This document shows positions 1-10,950 of a DNA stretch of 64,000 bases, piece by piece. The notes beneath the pieces are model-generated. The model searched no databases and was not told the DNA's origin. It saw nothing but the letters and a program-made list of their open reading frames with translations. The DNA comes from Salisapilia sapeloensis (lineage: Eukaryota; Oomycota; Peronosporomycetes; Peronosporales; Salisapiliaceae): the NCBI GenBank assembly GCA_023334545.1, contig JAADVB010000007.1:62001-126000 (forward strand). The letters run 5' to 3'. Every line of letters begins with the position of its first letter. Position 1 is the stretch's first letter. The position numbers and the translations under genes were made by a program.

Positions 1-441
1 ACGATCGCCACTTCCCGCCACAAAAGACTGCAGCCGTACGACCGTGCTCTACGTAAGTTTGACTACAAGAAGGCTTTGAACGAAGCCTTGGCCACACGCT
101 CGCCTGTGGTCGTTGCGAGTATGCTGGAAGAGCTTCGCCTTCGCGTCGGACTGAAGCGAGCGTTGGCTGGACGAAGTGAAGAGTCGTTGGAACCGCTCTT
201 ATCGTTCCTCTTGCGATACGTGACGGACCCCAAGTACGCTTCACTACTTATTCCAGTATGCTCGATGGTCGTGGACTTGTACGCGTCGAAGTTGAGCCAG
301 AGCGTGCTGCTAGATCAGCTCTTTGTGAAGCTTTCGGATAAGGTGACGGAGGAACTAAAGACGCATCGGGATATTCAGGACGTCGTTGGGATGCTGGACA
401 CAGTCATGGCTGCCCAGGCCAATAGTATAGGGAATGAATGA
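1..441 (+). CDS. UTP15: U3 snoRNP protein UTP15, C-terminal part (cut by window edge)
   Basis: The frame is open from base 1 to the TGA at 439-441, giving 146 residues of a protein that begins outside the window. The segment matches the UTP15 C-terminal domain: the LRKFDYKKALNEAL run, then a helical stretch with VVASMLEELR, LKRALAGRSEESLEPLL and VVDLYASKLSQS. UTP15 is a WD40 protein of the t-UTP/UtpA subcomplex of the nucleolar small-subunit processome, which starts 18S pre-rRNA processing. The WD40 propeller would lie to the left. The stop is 49 bp from the stop of the convergent eIF3k gene. GC-rich third positions suggest strong expression. Family assignment is from recognition of the C-terminal domain only. 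Confidence 0.85.
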   Translation, partial: TIATSRHKRLQPYDRALRKFDYKKALNEALATRSPVVVASMLEELRLRVGLKRALAGRSEESLEPLLSFLLRYVTDPKYASLLIPVCSMVVDLYASKLSQSVLLDQLFVKLSDKVTEELKTHRDIQDVVGMLDTVMAAQANSIGNE

Positions 442-490
442 TGCATTTGGACAAGTGTACTAAAACGGAGTTGTTCTCTTCTTTGGAGTT

Positions 491-1382
491 TTAACGAGAT
501 AGCGTCTGAACCACCTGCATAATGTCTTCCACAGCAAAACTCTCCTGGACCTTGCCCGGGCGCGACTGGTTGTCCTCGTTCGAAGGGATCTGAGCCTTGC
601 CGTCGACCACCTCCCAGCCTTCCTCTATACGCGTAGGAGTGAGTGCATGTCGTTTGAAATGTAAGGAGGACGTATATACTTTGAATGGCATCCTGGGTCT
701 CTTTGTCCGACAAGCTCAGCTTGGAAGAGACCACGGACGTGGAGATGACGCTATGGCTACGAGCAATCGTCTGCATCATAAAGGCACGAACGGCGTCTTC
801 AAAGCCTGGAACGTGCTTCTTGGCGAACGACAAATCTTCCTTCCACAAGTCCTAAGGAGAAAGCTGTTCAGATACATGCAACCTAGTGTGATATAGGAGT
901 TTCCGTACGTCGAAGAGACAGCTCTGGAGCTTGAATCCGGCAGAAAGCGTGCTTTTGACGCTCTCGTCCTCTTTCAGTGACTCTGGGACCATGGCGGCCG
1001 CACCGATAAAGGCTGAGGACGGTAGAGCAGTCACCAACTTTGCCAAGACCTTGGCGACCTTCTCACCACTGATGTGACCAGGGAAGATCGAGTATAAGCG
1101 CAGAAGGGCCAAGTTGGCTTCAATATCAACGCTCTGGTCGTTCAACTGGTCCGCGAGGTACTGCTCAAACGACTCGATGTGTGCCTTGTCATACACTTGA
1201 GCATTGTCACGAGCCTCGAGGAGCTTCTTTTGACTAGGGGAGGCACTGGAAGCCTCCACGCTCGTGTAGCTGATGAGCTTTGGTGCTGAGAACGCCGTCA
1301 TCAGTCCGAAATGCTTGGATGCTATTTCTTGTCCAGCCAACGGTGTTGTCCGGAGAAATCTGATAAACCCGTCATTTACCAT
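491..1382 (-). CDS. EIF3K: Translation initiation factor eIF3 subunit K
   Basis: Three exons on the minus strand: 909-1382, 680-851 and 491-624. The introns are 57 and 55 nt, and the product is 259 aa. eIF3k is a small subunit of the eIF3 complex that supports 43S pre-initiation complex assembly. The N-terminal helical repeats contain LALLRLYSIFP. Across the first splice the protein reads LQSCLFD-DLWKEDLSF, then VPGFEDAVRAFM, which fits the eIF3k PCI/winged-helix region (family pattern LxxCxFxxFW then GFEDSVRKF). The C-terminus EGWEVVDGKAQIP fits the winged-helix end. A shorter 24-nt intron was also possible, but the 57-nt intron gives the better family match. Convergent with UTP15. Single-copy housekeeping gene. 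Confidence 0.88.
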
Positions 1383-1652
1383 CTTTTCAACCGTTAAGAC
1401 CGATCATAGGTTTTAGAAATGCATCTTGCACGTGATAATTACTTCGATGGTAATCTTCCTTGATATGTAGGTATATCTACATAGTCATGAGGACATAAAT
1501 GTACTTCTCGTAAAAATGATAGATGTCTTTTGTTCATGGAAATGTCGGTGGTACTCGTTTTGAAATGTTGTGAAAACTGAAGGACGTTCGTAACATGCTG
1601 ACACCTCCACCTGACGAATATCGAAAGTTTTCACGACTGGAGACTCGTCGTG
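1383..1652. promoter_or_regulatory. Divergent intergenic promoter region (eIF3k / antiporter)
   Basis: This 270-bp spacer lies between two divergent start codons and must hold both promoters. The only visible structure is a perfect 7-bp inverted repeat (TATGTAG / CTACATA, 6-bp spacer) at 1464-1483. Its role is unknown and it may be chance in AT-rich DNA. No clear TATA box stands out. Confidence 0.3.
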
Positions 1653-3923
1653 ATGGCTCTCCGATTGCCAATCTCGATGCTATGGGCAATTTTGCTATCT
1701 ATCTTCCTCATCTCCAGCAATGTGTCTAGTACACTCGTCACAGGACCCGATGACCTCGTCACAGTCCATGTACATCCTCTCCCACGATTCTCATGCCCAC
1801 CACTAGCATACTAACTGCATGTGATGCTAGACTCCGAATGTCATCCTAGACCAAGTTCCTTTCAGCATCCGGATCCAAATGCATGAACTCAAGAATGGTA
1901 CATCTTTATTACTTTGTTATGTACCTTGTTATCAGACATTGACTCCGGCGTGCTGTTATCAGGTATTGTCTACCCCCGTGTACTCGCTTATGAGATCTCG
2001 GACGAGTCTGGTACATCACTGCTCAATGGCTCATTCGATACGCTCGATACCGATGGAAACTACCAAGCTCGTGTCCAGTATACACCTCCGCAGTTCACAC
2101 TGTCTGGCACTGGTAGCCGAACGCTGCACACCGTCGTCCAAGAACTCATTATGGACACTGGAAGTCTTGCCAATGTCACGGCACCAGCGACCAACTTGGC
2201 TTCTTTCTCCGTCGCACTGACCACCTCTACCTCGGTCTTTGTATCGCCTGGTTGGCTCTCCTTACTACCTCCTGCCGTGACCCTCATCATGTCTGCAGCT
2301 CTCAACCAAGTCCTCATTGCTCTCCTCGCTGGTGTCTGGTGCGGCGCCACCATCGTAGCGGAGGGCAACATCATTGTTGGTTTCTTACGAGCCATGGACA
2401 CGTACTGGGTCAACGCCTTCACAGACGATGGACATGCCGGCGTGCTGCTCTTCACCATCCTCCTAGGAGGTACCATCGGCGTCGTCCAAAAAGGTGGAGG
2501 AGGACACGGTCTCGCTCTCATCGCAAAAGACTACATGACATCCTCCTTGCGGATGCAACTAACTTCGTGGCTGCTCTGTCTTCTCATCTTCTTTGACGAC
2601 TACTCTTGCATTCTCATCGTCGGTAGTTCGTTGCGTCAAGTGCTTAGTGAAACGGGCGTCAGTCGAGAGAAGTTCGCTGCGATTTTGCATGTCGTTGGTG
2701 TCTGTCTTCCATCCATGGCACCTGTCAGTTCCTACATTGGTGTGCAAATCGGGTACGTTTCGGGTCAAATTCGTGCACTAGGTCTCGACTGGGATCCGTT
2801 CGTCACTTGTCTGTCTTGTCTTCACTATCGCTATTTCCCCATCCTCTTCATCTGCTTCATCTTCATCACGATCATCTGTGAAAAGGACTTTGGACCGATG
2901 GTTCAATACGAAAAAGACGCCGCAGCGTCGCCAGTGCAAGCTAGCCATGCCGATACGCCTGTGGAGATTGAGCCCTCTGCAAGTCCTCGACCGGCTTTAG
3001 CTCCACTTGAGCCGGATACACACAAGCCACTCCGCTGGCCTAACGCTGTCTTCCCGTTCCTGACCATTGTTGTCTTGACGTTTGTCGGGATGATCTGGGA
3101 CGGATACGATCGACTGGAAGCCATTGCTCCTGACCAGTCGCACTCGTTCTTGGATGCGCTGAGCAACTGCGACTCGGTGGCTGCTCTTATCAGGGCATCT
3201 GCTGCTGGGTGGTTCTTGGCTGTTCTCATGCTACTCGTCCAGCGCATTGTGACACTGGATGAAGCTACCAAGGCATGGACGGAAGGCGTGAAAGACGTAT
3301 TGGACCCGACGCTAATTCTGATCTTGGCCTGGGCACTCGGCTCAGTCATCACAGAAGTGCAGGCTGCGCCGTACATTGCGTCTGTCGTTGGCGGCGGTAT
3401 CCAGAAGCAATTCCTACCGGCCATCTCGAGTATCCTGTGCTACATCGTATCGTTTGCTACCGGCAGTGGCTTTGGCACCATGGCCATTATGTTCCCGATC
3501 ATTGCGCCGCTATCGTATGACCTAAGTGGCGGTGATGCGACGAACCTGCTTCAATGCTTTGGCAGTATCCTCGGTGCTTCTACCTTTGGCAACCTTTGCT
3601 CTCCAATCTCGGATACGTCCATCCTATCTGCGATGGCAGCGCACATTCCACTCAAGAATCACGTTCGGAGCATATTGCCTTACAGTCTCGTTGTCGCACT
3701 CTTTGCAACTGTCGCTGGCGACCTAGCTGTCGGTATGCACTTGTCCAGTCCGTTCATGGCCTTTGGAGTTAGTGTAGCTGGACTACTACTCGTCGTCTTC
3801 TTCTGTGGCAAGACCGTGAACTCTCGATACCGATCCTTGTCATCCGACAGTTTCCTAAGTGCATCTCCTCCACGCTACCTAGGCGACACGAACGAAAGTC
3901 AGCCTCTGTTGTCTCCTTCGTAG
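1653..3923 (+). CDS. NhaC-type Na+/H+ antiporter family membrane protein with N-terminal ectodomain
   Basis: Exons 1653-1769, 1831-1897 and 1936-3923; introns of 61 nt (with a TACTAAC-type branch site) and 38 nt; 723 aa. The first exon encodes a signal peptide (MALRLPISMLWAILLSIFLI), followed by about 170 residues of soluble, beta-rich ectodomain. About a dozen hydrophobic segments follow. The transport part has the hallmarks of the Na+/H+ antiporter NhaC superfamily: GVVQKGGGGHGLA, LLIFFDDYSCILIVG, a repeated GSGFGTMAIMFPIIAPL segment, and GNLCSPISDTSILSA. Such proteins exchange cations, or amino acids in some bacteria, for protons across a membrane. The ion carried here is unknown. The C-terminus YLGDTNESQPLLSPS resembles an endolysosomal acidic-dileucine signal, so a vacuolar or endosomal site is possible (inference). 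Confidence 0.82.
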
Positions 3924-4081
3924 AAGAAAGTCGTTAGGTCATTTTTGCCACAGGAATACATGAAAGCAGTCTTTCGACCTTGGACATGCAGGAAGATGTG
4001 GTACCTTAAGTTGAAGTTGATGGCAGTTTATAGAGAAGTTTAGTGGACACCAGTACGAACACGAGTGATACAGAGCGTAGG

Positions 4082-5361
4082 ATGAGTAGTGTCGATGGAG
4101 AGTTGGAGCTCGAGAAGGATAGTAATCCGTACCTGGACTATTACAAAGCTTTTGTGAAGGAGCATGGGGATTTGTATTCTGTCTTTGACCCGTCTGTCGA
4201 TGAAGAAACGAGATTAGAGCAGTATAATGCTTTGGATGTCGGCGTCGCAATGGTAGAATAAGCAGATTTTATCTTCTAGAAGCATGATTGTCATCTTACG
4301 TTGATATGAATTGCTAGAAATACTCGTGGGCTATTCCGGATGAACGTGCGCTACAGATTATTAAACACTTTGGACCGGTAGAGTGAATTACAAAAGTCAT
4401 ATCATACATCGGATGCAGGGTCTAAGTGTTTCGTGGCGTGTTAGATCGTCGAAATGGGTGCAGGTAGTGGGTACTGGGCGAAGCTGCTCGAGCTGCGTGG
4501 TGTCGACGTTGTATGCTACGATCTCCACGTTGCAGACGAAGCACAGAATCAAGAAAAAGAAGAGACCCAAGAGGGTAGTAATAGTCCCGTTGACGATGCG
4601 ACTTCGACTGTTGGAAAGGAGAGCGAGGGGCATTCAAAGGCGGATCAAGAGAACGATGTTGTCAGTGATGAAGGTTCGGAGGAAGAAGTGGAAGTCGAGC
4701 AGGTCTTTTGGACAGATGTGAAGCAGGGAACACCACAGGTAATGTTGATTTACTTATACGTTCAAAGGCACTCAATGCGACCATTCTGCCTGCTGTTTTC
4801 AATGTGCTCACGATGTTATTAGAAACTTAGCAAGCACTCGGATCGGACCTTGTTCCTATGTTATCCGGATGACTTTGAAGATAGTGAAGAGTCTATGGCG
4901 TTGGATAGCTTGATGAACTACACTGGTGATACTGTCATCCACGTCGGCGAGTTGTTCGGGCAGACGATCTGCAAACCAGGAGTTTGGTGCGTCCTGCTAT
5001 ATGCCAATTCACAGTAATTTTGCTGACATTTCATCACAGGGGACGGACTTCCTCTGGAGACTTCCAGACACACCTGGCATCCGTTTACCACAAAATCCTT
5101 CAAGTCCCGTTGCCGTCATGGCACTCGAGTGTAGACACGCTTACGGTGTGGAAGCGCACGAAGACGACGATCATGGAATCCGAAATGTATGCTTACATTC
5201 CGCCAGAAGAACGTCTGGACCTCGTTGCTGCTAGTCCATCGACACGCCACTTAGTAGACATTGGATCTGAGACGGCTGCACTGTCCTCCAAGGGAAAGAG
5301 GAAGATGGAGAAAGGAAAGCCTGCACTAAGTGATGCTAAGAAACAGAAATCGAACTCTTGA
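4082..5361 (+). CDS. SAM-dependent methyltransferase-like protein
   Basis: Five exons: 4082-4252, 4318-4377, 4445-4738, 4823-4986 and 5040-5361; introns of 65, 67, 84 and 53 nt; 336 aa. Splicing rebuilds KYSWAIPDERAL, then IVEMGAGSGYWAKLL and VVCYDLH, which is a Rossmann motif I (G-A-G-S-G-Y) followed by the acidic ribose-binding residue. Residues around 115-165 are an acidic, low-complexity insert. Later come TLFLCYPDD, VIHVGELFGQT and WGRTSSGDFQ. This family is found in bacteria, plants and oomycetes. The substrate is not known to me. The tail SSKGKRKMEKGK..KKQKSNS is basic and NLS-like. The first donor could also be a GT a few codons earlier, which would remove about four residues. Confidence 0.72.
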
Positions 5362-5473
5362 TGATACACTCTTTCTGTTTTTTCCGGCTAATTATAGATC
5401 CTAGGAAGCTCAGTCTAAAGTTCTTGAGCGATAAGCTTGTACGAATAGTACCGTGTAGTAGAATCGTACGTAG

Positions 5474-6341
5474 ATGCGGTGTGCAACGAAGAAACCATTG
5501 ACATATGAAGCTGAATACCGGTATGGACAAGATAATTTGCTGACTGCGACTTTCCATGAAGAAGTTCATCTTCGGAATGTAAATCGAATGCACAACGTAC
5601 AATCCACCTTCCAGCGTCGTTCTCATGATATCCAAGACACGAGCATTAATAGAGACTACAATCGACTGAATAATGCCAAGAAGCTTCAACAGGAATATGG
5701 TCGGAAGTTACAATCGAGAGCCCACTCATTCATGATCTTAACCGCAAAACTTTTTATCTGTAGATAGAAACGAAATGATTCAAGAACAGAATGAACTACT
5801 TTTGAGGCGTTTGGAGCAGATTCACACGTACGTGCCCAAGAAATTTGATCTTGTACACCACAAAAAAGAGGTTTTAAAAGCCCCTCGGAAGTCGAATGAA
5901 AGCTTAAGATACAACACCCAATGCAAGATCGACGTTGAAAACAAGAGAATGAAGAAGCGACTGCGAGCAGTGAAAGCTACTTTTAACTCTTCAAGCTTAA
6001 ATACACACGAAGAGCAACACGAATATTTAATGGATCAGCTTACCAAGTCAACTCGGCGAGCTAGAATCTCTGGTAGATGCAAACAGCTACGCGAGAAGGA
6101 AACAATAAAGCAAAACAGCCAAGTATCATCGTTCAGTCCGATCATGAAACCTCGAACCGAAGCAGTGGGGTTACGCTCCATGCCAACGGAGGAATTACCA
6201 CAGTTGACAAAGAAGCATCAATCTGTCTCGATGCCATCACTACCTAAATTAAACAAGCATATCAAAGATGGAAGCTTAACTATAATGAAAAGCTCCAAGC
6301 ACTGCCGAGCGTCCGATCTACTTGATAAGTTACAGTTATAG
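5474..6341 (+). CDS. CFAP97 (hemingway/KIAA1430)-like flagellar protein
   Basis: Two exons, 5474-5699 and 5764-6341, with a 64-nt intron (donor and acceptor not unique); 267 aa. The protein is basic and helical. Its central motif IQEQNELLLRRLEQI resembles the KIAA1430/CFAP97 domain, where a conserved E-N-x-x-L-L-x-R-L/M run follows basic helices. The window holds a second, clearer member (CFAP97D1-like). CFAP97 proteins act in cilium assembly or axoneme stability. The first 75 residues are rich in Asn and Arg with no domain I recognise. The C-terminal 60 residues look disordered. The family call is tentative. It could instead be an unrelated basic coiled-coil protein. Confidence 0.5.
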
Positions 6342-6425
6342 TCAGATGATACGTTTCAAGCAATGAACGAATTATATTATGGTAGAGATTCTGATGGTAG
6401 TCAAACTGCTTGACACGATATAAGA

Positions 6426-8029
6426 ATGCAGCTCTGGAAACGTAATGCCGATCGTTTTCTCCCTGTAAACCAGCGTCAATCTACTATTCGCTACATCCAT
6501 AAGTCTCCACAACAACAGTTCTGGTATGGGAGAATTATTCCCCAAGTTTCAATAACTCGCAAGCTTATTATTGACCTTGTTTGTATCAAATCGATAGGAT
6601 TCCTGTTGGCATTGCATGTGCAGGACTCTTTGTAGGCACAAGATATGTCCTACGAGCCCAAGAACGTATTCGGCGTCGCAATGCTGGTCTACCTGAAGAC
6701 GATGACGATGAAGATGACGACTACGCTGCTCCTCCGATTCCGAACGAGATTTTTAGTGTCGACTTTGGCTCATCCAATCTACGAGCCTCGACGTATCAGC
6801 ATTCCCTGGATCGTATTAAAGTCTTGGAAAACGCAGATGGAAAGCGAGCCATTCCTGCTGCCGTCGCAGTTGACAATGACGTCGTGTCTGTTGGCAGTCT
6901 AGCACTGAACTTACAAGGCCGCAAGCCTAAAGCCACAGCACTAGCTACTAGACTTTTGCTCTTCCAGTCTGCTTACCCCGTACAAATATACTTAAATCAC
7001 ATATCTATACTATATACTAACGATAATGTGCTAGTCCGACCAGCACGAAGCTTTCCTCAAACGGATCCAATATGAAGTCTCTCCTCACAATGACTCGTAT
7101 AACTTGCAACTCGACGGTCAAACTTACAGCACTGAGGTATTATAGCAACCTATGAACACGATACGACAGCAAATTAATGCTTTTTCTAGTGGGCAGCTGA
7201 GATGATGTTCGATCGATTGTCTGAGCTGGCATTTCCATACGCAACAGGCTCTTCCCACAACTCCCTCCCTGTCGTTCTACCAGTCCCAGCTTCCGCTACG
7301 AATAACTGTACATCCAAGATCCAACAGATCGCATCAAGTGCAGGCTTCGAAACACTCGATACGATTCCCGAGCCCATAGCTGCGCTCCATGCGTCCGAAT
7401 ATTGGAGCGAAACTGCTGAATACGAGTTACCTTCCGGTCTTATTGCTGTATTTGACATGGGTGGCTATGAATCCTCCTTGTCTCTCGTCCGCCGCCACTC
7501 GAAACACCAGTTTGAACTTTTATCGTCTCGAGCAACATTAGACGCGTCTGGAAAGCACGTTGACGACGCACTGTTCCATTCAGTCGTTCGAAAATTCCAA
7601 AAAGAGTTTGGAATCGACTTGTCGATTGATCCCATGGCCAGCCATCGCATTGTAGAGGCAGTAGAGGCAGCGAAGAAAGAACTGTCGACTCGACGATCCA
7701 CGGACATCAATCTCCCGTTTATCACTGCCGATCAAAAAGGCGCAAAGCACTTGATCCAAACAATATCCAGCTATGACATTCATCGAGCCTGCGAACGTGT
7801 AGTTGAAGAAGTCATCGGTCTTTCCAAGCAAGTGCTGTCGGAAGCTGACATGACAACAAAGGATGTAAAAGGTCTAGTCCTCGTCGGTGGAGGTGTCCGG
7901 ACACCTTGGATCAAGACGGAGATGGAAAAGTTTTTCCAGGTCGAAGCGTTCGGGACAAAGGACTATATCTCGGACGAAGCGGTCGTCGTTGGAGCAGCAG
8001 CATACGGTCGATCGAAACATTTAGAGTAG
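6426..8029 (+). CDS. Membrane-tethered divergent Hsp70-like ATPase-domain protein
   Basis: Four exons: 6426-6523, 6598-6979, 7035-7136 and 7190-8029; introns of 74, 55 and 53 nt; 473 aa. The N-terminus is basic and amphipathic (MQLWKRNADRFLPVNQR), followed by one hydrophobic segment (IPVGIACAGLFVG). This looks like a mitochondrial or ER targeting and membrane anchor. An acidic linker (EDDDDEDDDY) leads into an actin-like ATPase fold: FSVDFGSSNLRASTY (phosphate 1), TIPEPIAALHA, VFDMGGYESSLSLV (phosphate 2) and LVLVGGGVRTPWI (adenosine). Phosphate 2 is normally DLGGGT, so ATP handling may be altered. Length ends at the nucleotide-binding domain and no substrate-binding domain follows. It is probably a specialised relative such as the STCH/HSPA13 type. 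The stop is 29 bp from the convergent SFT2 stop. Confidence 0.75.
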
Positions 8030-8058
8030 ATACATAGTCAAGCAAAACTTTTTTCATT

Positions 8059-8829
8059 TTAAACATTCGAAACACTAGTAGCTGTCCTCGTACACATTTG
8101 CCATAGCACTGTTCGACCGAACGGAACGAAGGATGCGCCGTACCAGAGCATTGCTACGTATTGGATGAACACTAGCGGCATCACGAGGTAGCAAACGGAC
8201 GGAAACCCAGCAGCGACGACGATTGTCAGAACCATGCAAGTCATCCAGAGGATACACGCACCTCTACGTACTGGCAGACACATCACACGTATCTGTCGCA
8301 TCGGTCCGATGACAAATAAGGACGAGCCCAAGGAACAAAGGTTACCGAGTGTATAAAAGAACGCAAAGTCTGCTAAGTGCTTCGGACTCCAAGCCATTGT
8401 CGCTGCTAGAAAGCTACAGACAGCTCCGGCTGTGTAGCACATACTCGCAGCCTTTGTTCGTTGCTTCCTCGTGAGCTCCATCTCTGCTCCGATGCCATCT
8501 ACAAGTAGCTGATCACTATCCGTATGCTTTGGCGTCGGAACATCAGCTGACTTTTCAACTTCCGTAGATGCTTTTTCAGTCGGACTAGTGTCCGATTCGA
8601 CTTCAGATCCAGTGCTTGATACCGTATCCAATGATATACTCGATGGGATCGACGGCAATGGCATGGATTCGGCAAATGACTTGGCTCGGGACTGTAACGT
8701 GAGCGATTGACGTTCTAGCGTCATTGCACCTTCCAGCGTTATTTCTTTCAAAGATGCAGCCCTTTCGGCCGTTTTGGATTTGAATGACGAGATCTTGTCC
8801 CCCGATGTCGACTTGATCTTGGCCCACAT
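8059..8829 (-). CDS. SFT2-like vesicle transport membrane protein
   Basis: Single exon, 256 aa from the first in-frame ATG. The frame stays open 24 codons further upstream, to a GTG at 8899, so a 5' exon is possible. The N-terminal half is soluble, Ser/Thr-rich and charged. Residues from about 130 hold four hydrophobic segments: MCYTAGAVCSFLAATMAW, DFAFFYTLGNLCSLGSSLFV, ACILWMTCMVLTIVVAA and YLVMPLVFIQYVAMLWYGAS. The order, the FYTLGNLCSLGSS run and the WYGASFVPFGR end fit SFT2/SFT2D (Pfam Got1/Sft2-like), which acts in retrograde fusion of endosome-derived vesicles with the Golgi. The long N-terminal extension is unusual, since typical members are 160-215 aa. Confidence 0.8.
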   Translation of the reverse strand: MWAKIKSTSGDKISSFKSKTAERAASLKEITLEGAMTLERQSLTLQSRAKSFAESMPLPSIPSSISLDTVSSTGSEVESDTSPTEKASTEVEKSADVPTPKHTDSDQLLVDGIGAEMELTRKQRTKAASMCYTAGAVCSFLAATMAWSPKHLADFAFFYTLGNLCSLGSSLFVIGPMRQIRVMCLPVRRGACILWMTCMVLTIVVAAGFPSVCYLVMPLVFIQYVAMLWYGASFVPFGRTVLWQMCTRTATSVSNV

Positions 8830-9299
8830 CTTGCCTATCTCTAATCGCTTCAAAAACGTTCGATAAACGTCAGGGAAGGTGTCGAGCACTGCATGTTGCA
8901 CGAAGGTACGCTGCTCGCATCTGAAGCGCTAGTTCAAGGTGTCGCTTGCATTGCTTCCGACTGGTCTGTCGATCAGAAGTACATGCGTCGAATGCGCTCT
9001 CCAAGTGCTTGTTTGTAGTAATGTTTATACAGTCGCGATAGAGTAGAAGACTCGTATGATAAAAGACTGGGTTCGTAAAAGGAGGAATGAAGGAACAATT
9101 TCCACATTTCATCCACCGAAAGATCGCATTGCTGCCTGAAGTCTCGTATAGCTGACCCAGGTGCACATTCCGTATAGGACAGACCTCGTTTCTTTCGTCT
9201 GTTCGTTCTCTTAATCTTCCAGCTGAACCCATCGTAAAAATCCATCCAAGTCCATATTCATTTTCCTCATATTTCATCTCGACTAATACGTACAATACC
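8830..9299. other. Intergenic spacer between SFT2 and tetraspanin 1
   Basis: About 470 bp. It should hold the divergent promoters of the SFT2 and first tetraspanin genes. Two minus-strand open frames (8870-9373, 8973-9245) have poor composition and no homology I recognise. I see no RNA gene or repeat here. Confidence 0.3.
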
Positions 9300-10277
9300 A
9301 TGCGTTGGGGTCTTTCCACAATCCTCCTTCTCCTCGTGAATGTCATCTTCCTAGGCGTCGGTGGCATGCTCATCTACCTCTCACAGAAGACTGATAGCGC
9401 AGGTTGGATCGAAGCCATTAAAGACACGGACAGCGATGTCGAATTTGCCCTCGAGACAGCCGCGAAAGTCGTCTTGGGCATCGGTATCGCCGTCATCATA
9501 CTATCATTGGGCGGTATTGTAGGCGCATTGTTCGGGACTAAGTGTATCCTGCTCGCCTACGCTAGCTTCATGGGACTTATCGTCGTGGTCTGCGCTGTCT
9601 TTACCGGTGCTGCCTTCGTCTACAACAACAGACTAATGGACTGGGAGGACAAGAGCTATCCTGCAAGTGATGAAGAGAAAAATATGACTACTGCCTTCAA
9701 CCAAGTATACTGCTATGCGCAAGGAGAATACTTTTGCAACGAGGCGACGATGAAAGAAATAACCTCGGTCTTCCTGAGCACCAGTGATGCTGCTCTTGCC
9801 GAGATCGCATTTCCGGATGTCACTGGTATCATCGACTTTTGTAAAACGGAAAGCAAAACTGGCAAACTCTTCCAGAATCTTAATAAGCTCATGGATAACG
9901 ACTTTGAAGACTTTGATCATGTCTGCGGCATGTGCAATAACACGGCAAAATATGACGAGTATAAGCAGATTCGAGAATGGACAGAGGATTCATGTTCCGC
10001 TACGGAGAGCTCGAGAGCATGGTGCGCAAGGTTTTTAGTTAACGGCGGAGAGAACATGGGAAACAACGCGACGAACATCACGGGGTCGCCGTACAAGAGT
10101 TGCCGTGAGCAGTTCTTGGATGAAGCCATTGATGGAACGGAGAAGCTTGTCTTTGGTGGAGTGGCTGCTACCATCATTGCTTTCATACTGGTCGTCGCTA
10201 CGTGTGTTTCCATGAGAAAAATGAGTAAAGAAGGTGTGAACGACGAGTTCCAACCGACGACAAAGGGTGCTGTGTGA
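9300..10277 (+). CDS. Tetraspanin-like protein 1
   Basis: Single exon, 325 aa. Four membrane segments lie near residues 5-27, 58-80, 87-109 and 285-307, with a small and a large extracellular loop as in tetraspanins. The large loop carries VYCYAQGEYFC, then CGMC, then SWC-like Cys pairs (DSCSATESSRAWC). The canonical CCG is replaced by C-x-x-C. The third membrane segment is followed by NNRLMDWEDKSYPA, shared in form with tetraspanin 2. Tetraspanins organise membrane microdomains. In oomycetes they are diverse and little studied. The window has two relatives (14822-15802 and 16088-17395), so this is a dispersed local family. The cytoplasmic C-terminus is short. Confidence 0.78.
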   Translation: MRWGLSTILLLLVNVIFLGVGGMLIYLSQKTDSAGWIEAIKDTDSDVEFALETAAKVVLGIGIAVIILSLGGIVGALFGTKCILLAYASFMGLIVVVCAVFTGAAFVYNNRLMDWEDKSYPASDEEKNMTTAFNQVYCYAQGEYFCNEATMKEITSVFLSTSDAALAEIAFPDVTGIIDFCKTESKTGKLFQNLNKLMDNDFEDFDHVCGMCNNTAKYDEYKQIREWTEDSCSATESSRAWCARFLVNGGENMGNNATNITGSPYKSCREQFLDEAIDGTEKLVFGGVAATIIAFILVVATCVSMRKMSKEGVNDEFQPTTKGAV

Positions 10278-10384
10278 AAAAGATAAAAGGAGAGTCCTGA
10301 AACGATCTTTCGTCTGTTAATGAACTTGATTTCCCATTCTTGCATTCATACGTTTCATCTTCTAGATTAATTGTAATTGTAACG

Positions 10385-10914
10385 ATGCCGGATGAGAGCA
10401 AGGCAAGTGGTAAGATATTAGGTGTTCTTTTCTGTAGTTGCGTGTGAATGACCATCGATACGTAGAGACGGCTGTGAGGGATCCAGAGCTGGCGACAAAG
10501 GTGTGGACGGAAGAAGAGGATGGTGCTTGGGCTGAAAGTAAAGCTCCATTGGTACTCCTTACAACGTTTATGAGCAACATTCAAGATGAAAATCGGGATG
10601 AGGCACTCTCTGTCGCCAACAAAAGTAATGTCGAATGCTACTACCAAGCCTTAAATCGATGTTTCACATCATACTGTCTAGTCCTAGAGATTGAACCAAA
10701 CAATCGACTTGTACAAGATCTCGTGGAAGCTATCCAGCAGTACGCAATCCTAGGTCAATACTCCCACCAGAACAAACTTGTACTTTTGCTCATATCCTTT
10801 TGCATTGCAGATGACGCATCGGAATCGGAGGAAGAAGAGGAAAGTATGTCGGATTCGGAAAGTAGTCAGAGCACGGGATCGGATGATGGTGATGACGCAA
10901 AAGAAGCGAAGTAA
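10385..10914 (+). CDS. ERICH2-like small acidic-tail protein
   Basis: Four exons: 10385-10409, 10466-10624, 10682-10753 and 10811-10914; introns of 56, 57 and 57 nt; 119 aa. Splicing rebuilds one helical unit: APLVLLTTFMSNIQDEN, then EALSVANKILEIEPNN and RLVQDLVEAIQQY. This resembles the conserved C-terminal helices of ERICH2 (glutamate-rich protein 2), a testis/cilium-associated vertebrate protein. The last 35 residues are almost entirely acidic and Ser-rich (ASESEEEEESMSDSES). The unspliced frame would insert two unrelated segments rich in Cys and hydrophobic residues, which supports the introns. The stop lies 36 bp from the convergent TPR-protein stop. Function is unknown; a flagellar role is inferred from the family. 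Confidence 0.65.
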
Positions 10915-10950
10915 ATGTTCAAATCGATCTCAAATCACGTTTCATAACCT

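Noticed and set aside
852-875. Apparent 24-nt intron in eIF3k (GTATCT...TTAG)
   Set aside because: A donor further upstream (57 nt) gives the expected eIF3k sequence around LQSCLFD-DLW, so no ultra-short intron is needed.
10410-10437. 28-nt intron in the ERICH2-like gene
   Set aside because: It breaks reading phase. A 56-nt intron ending at 10465 keeps phase and removes an unsupported segment.
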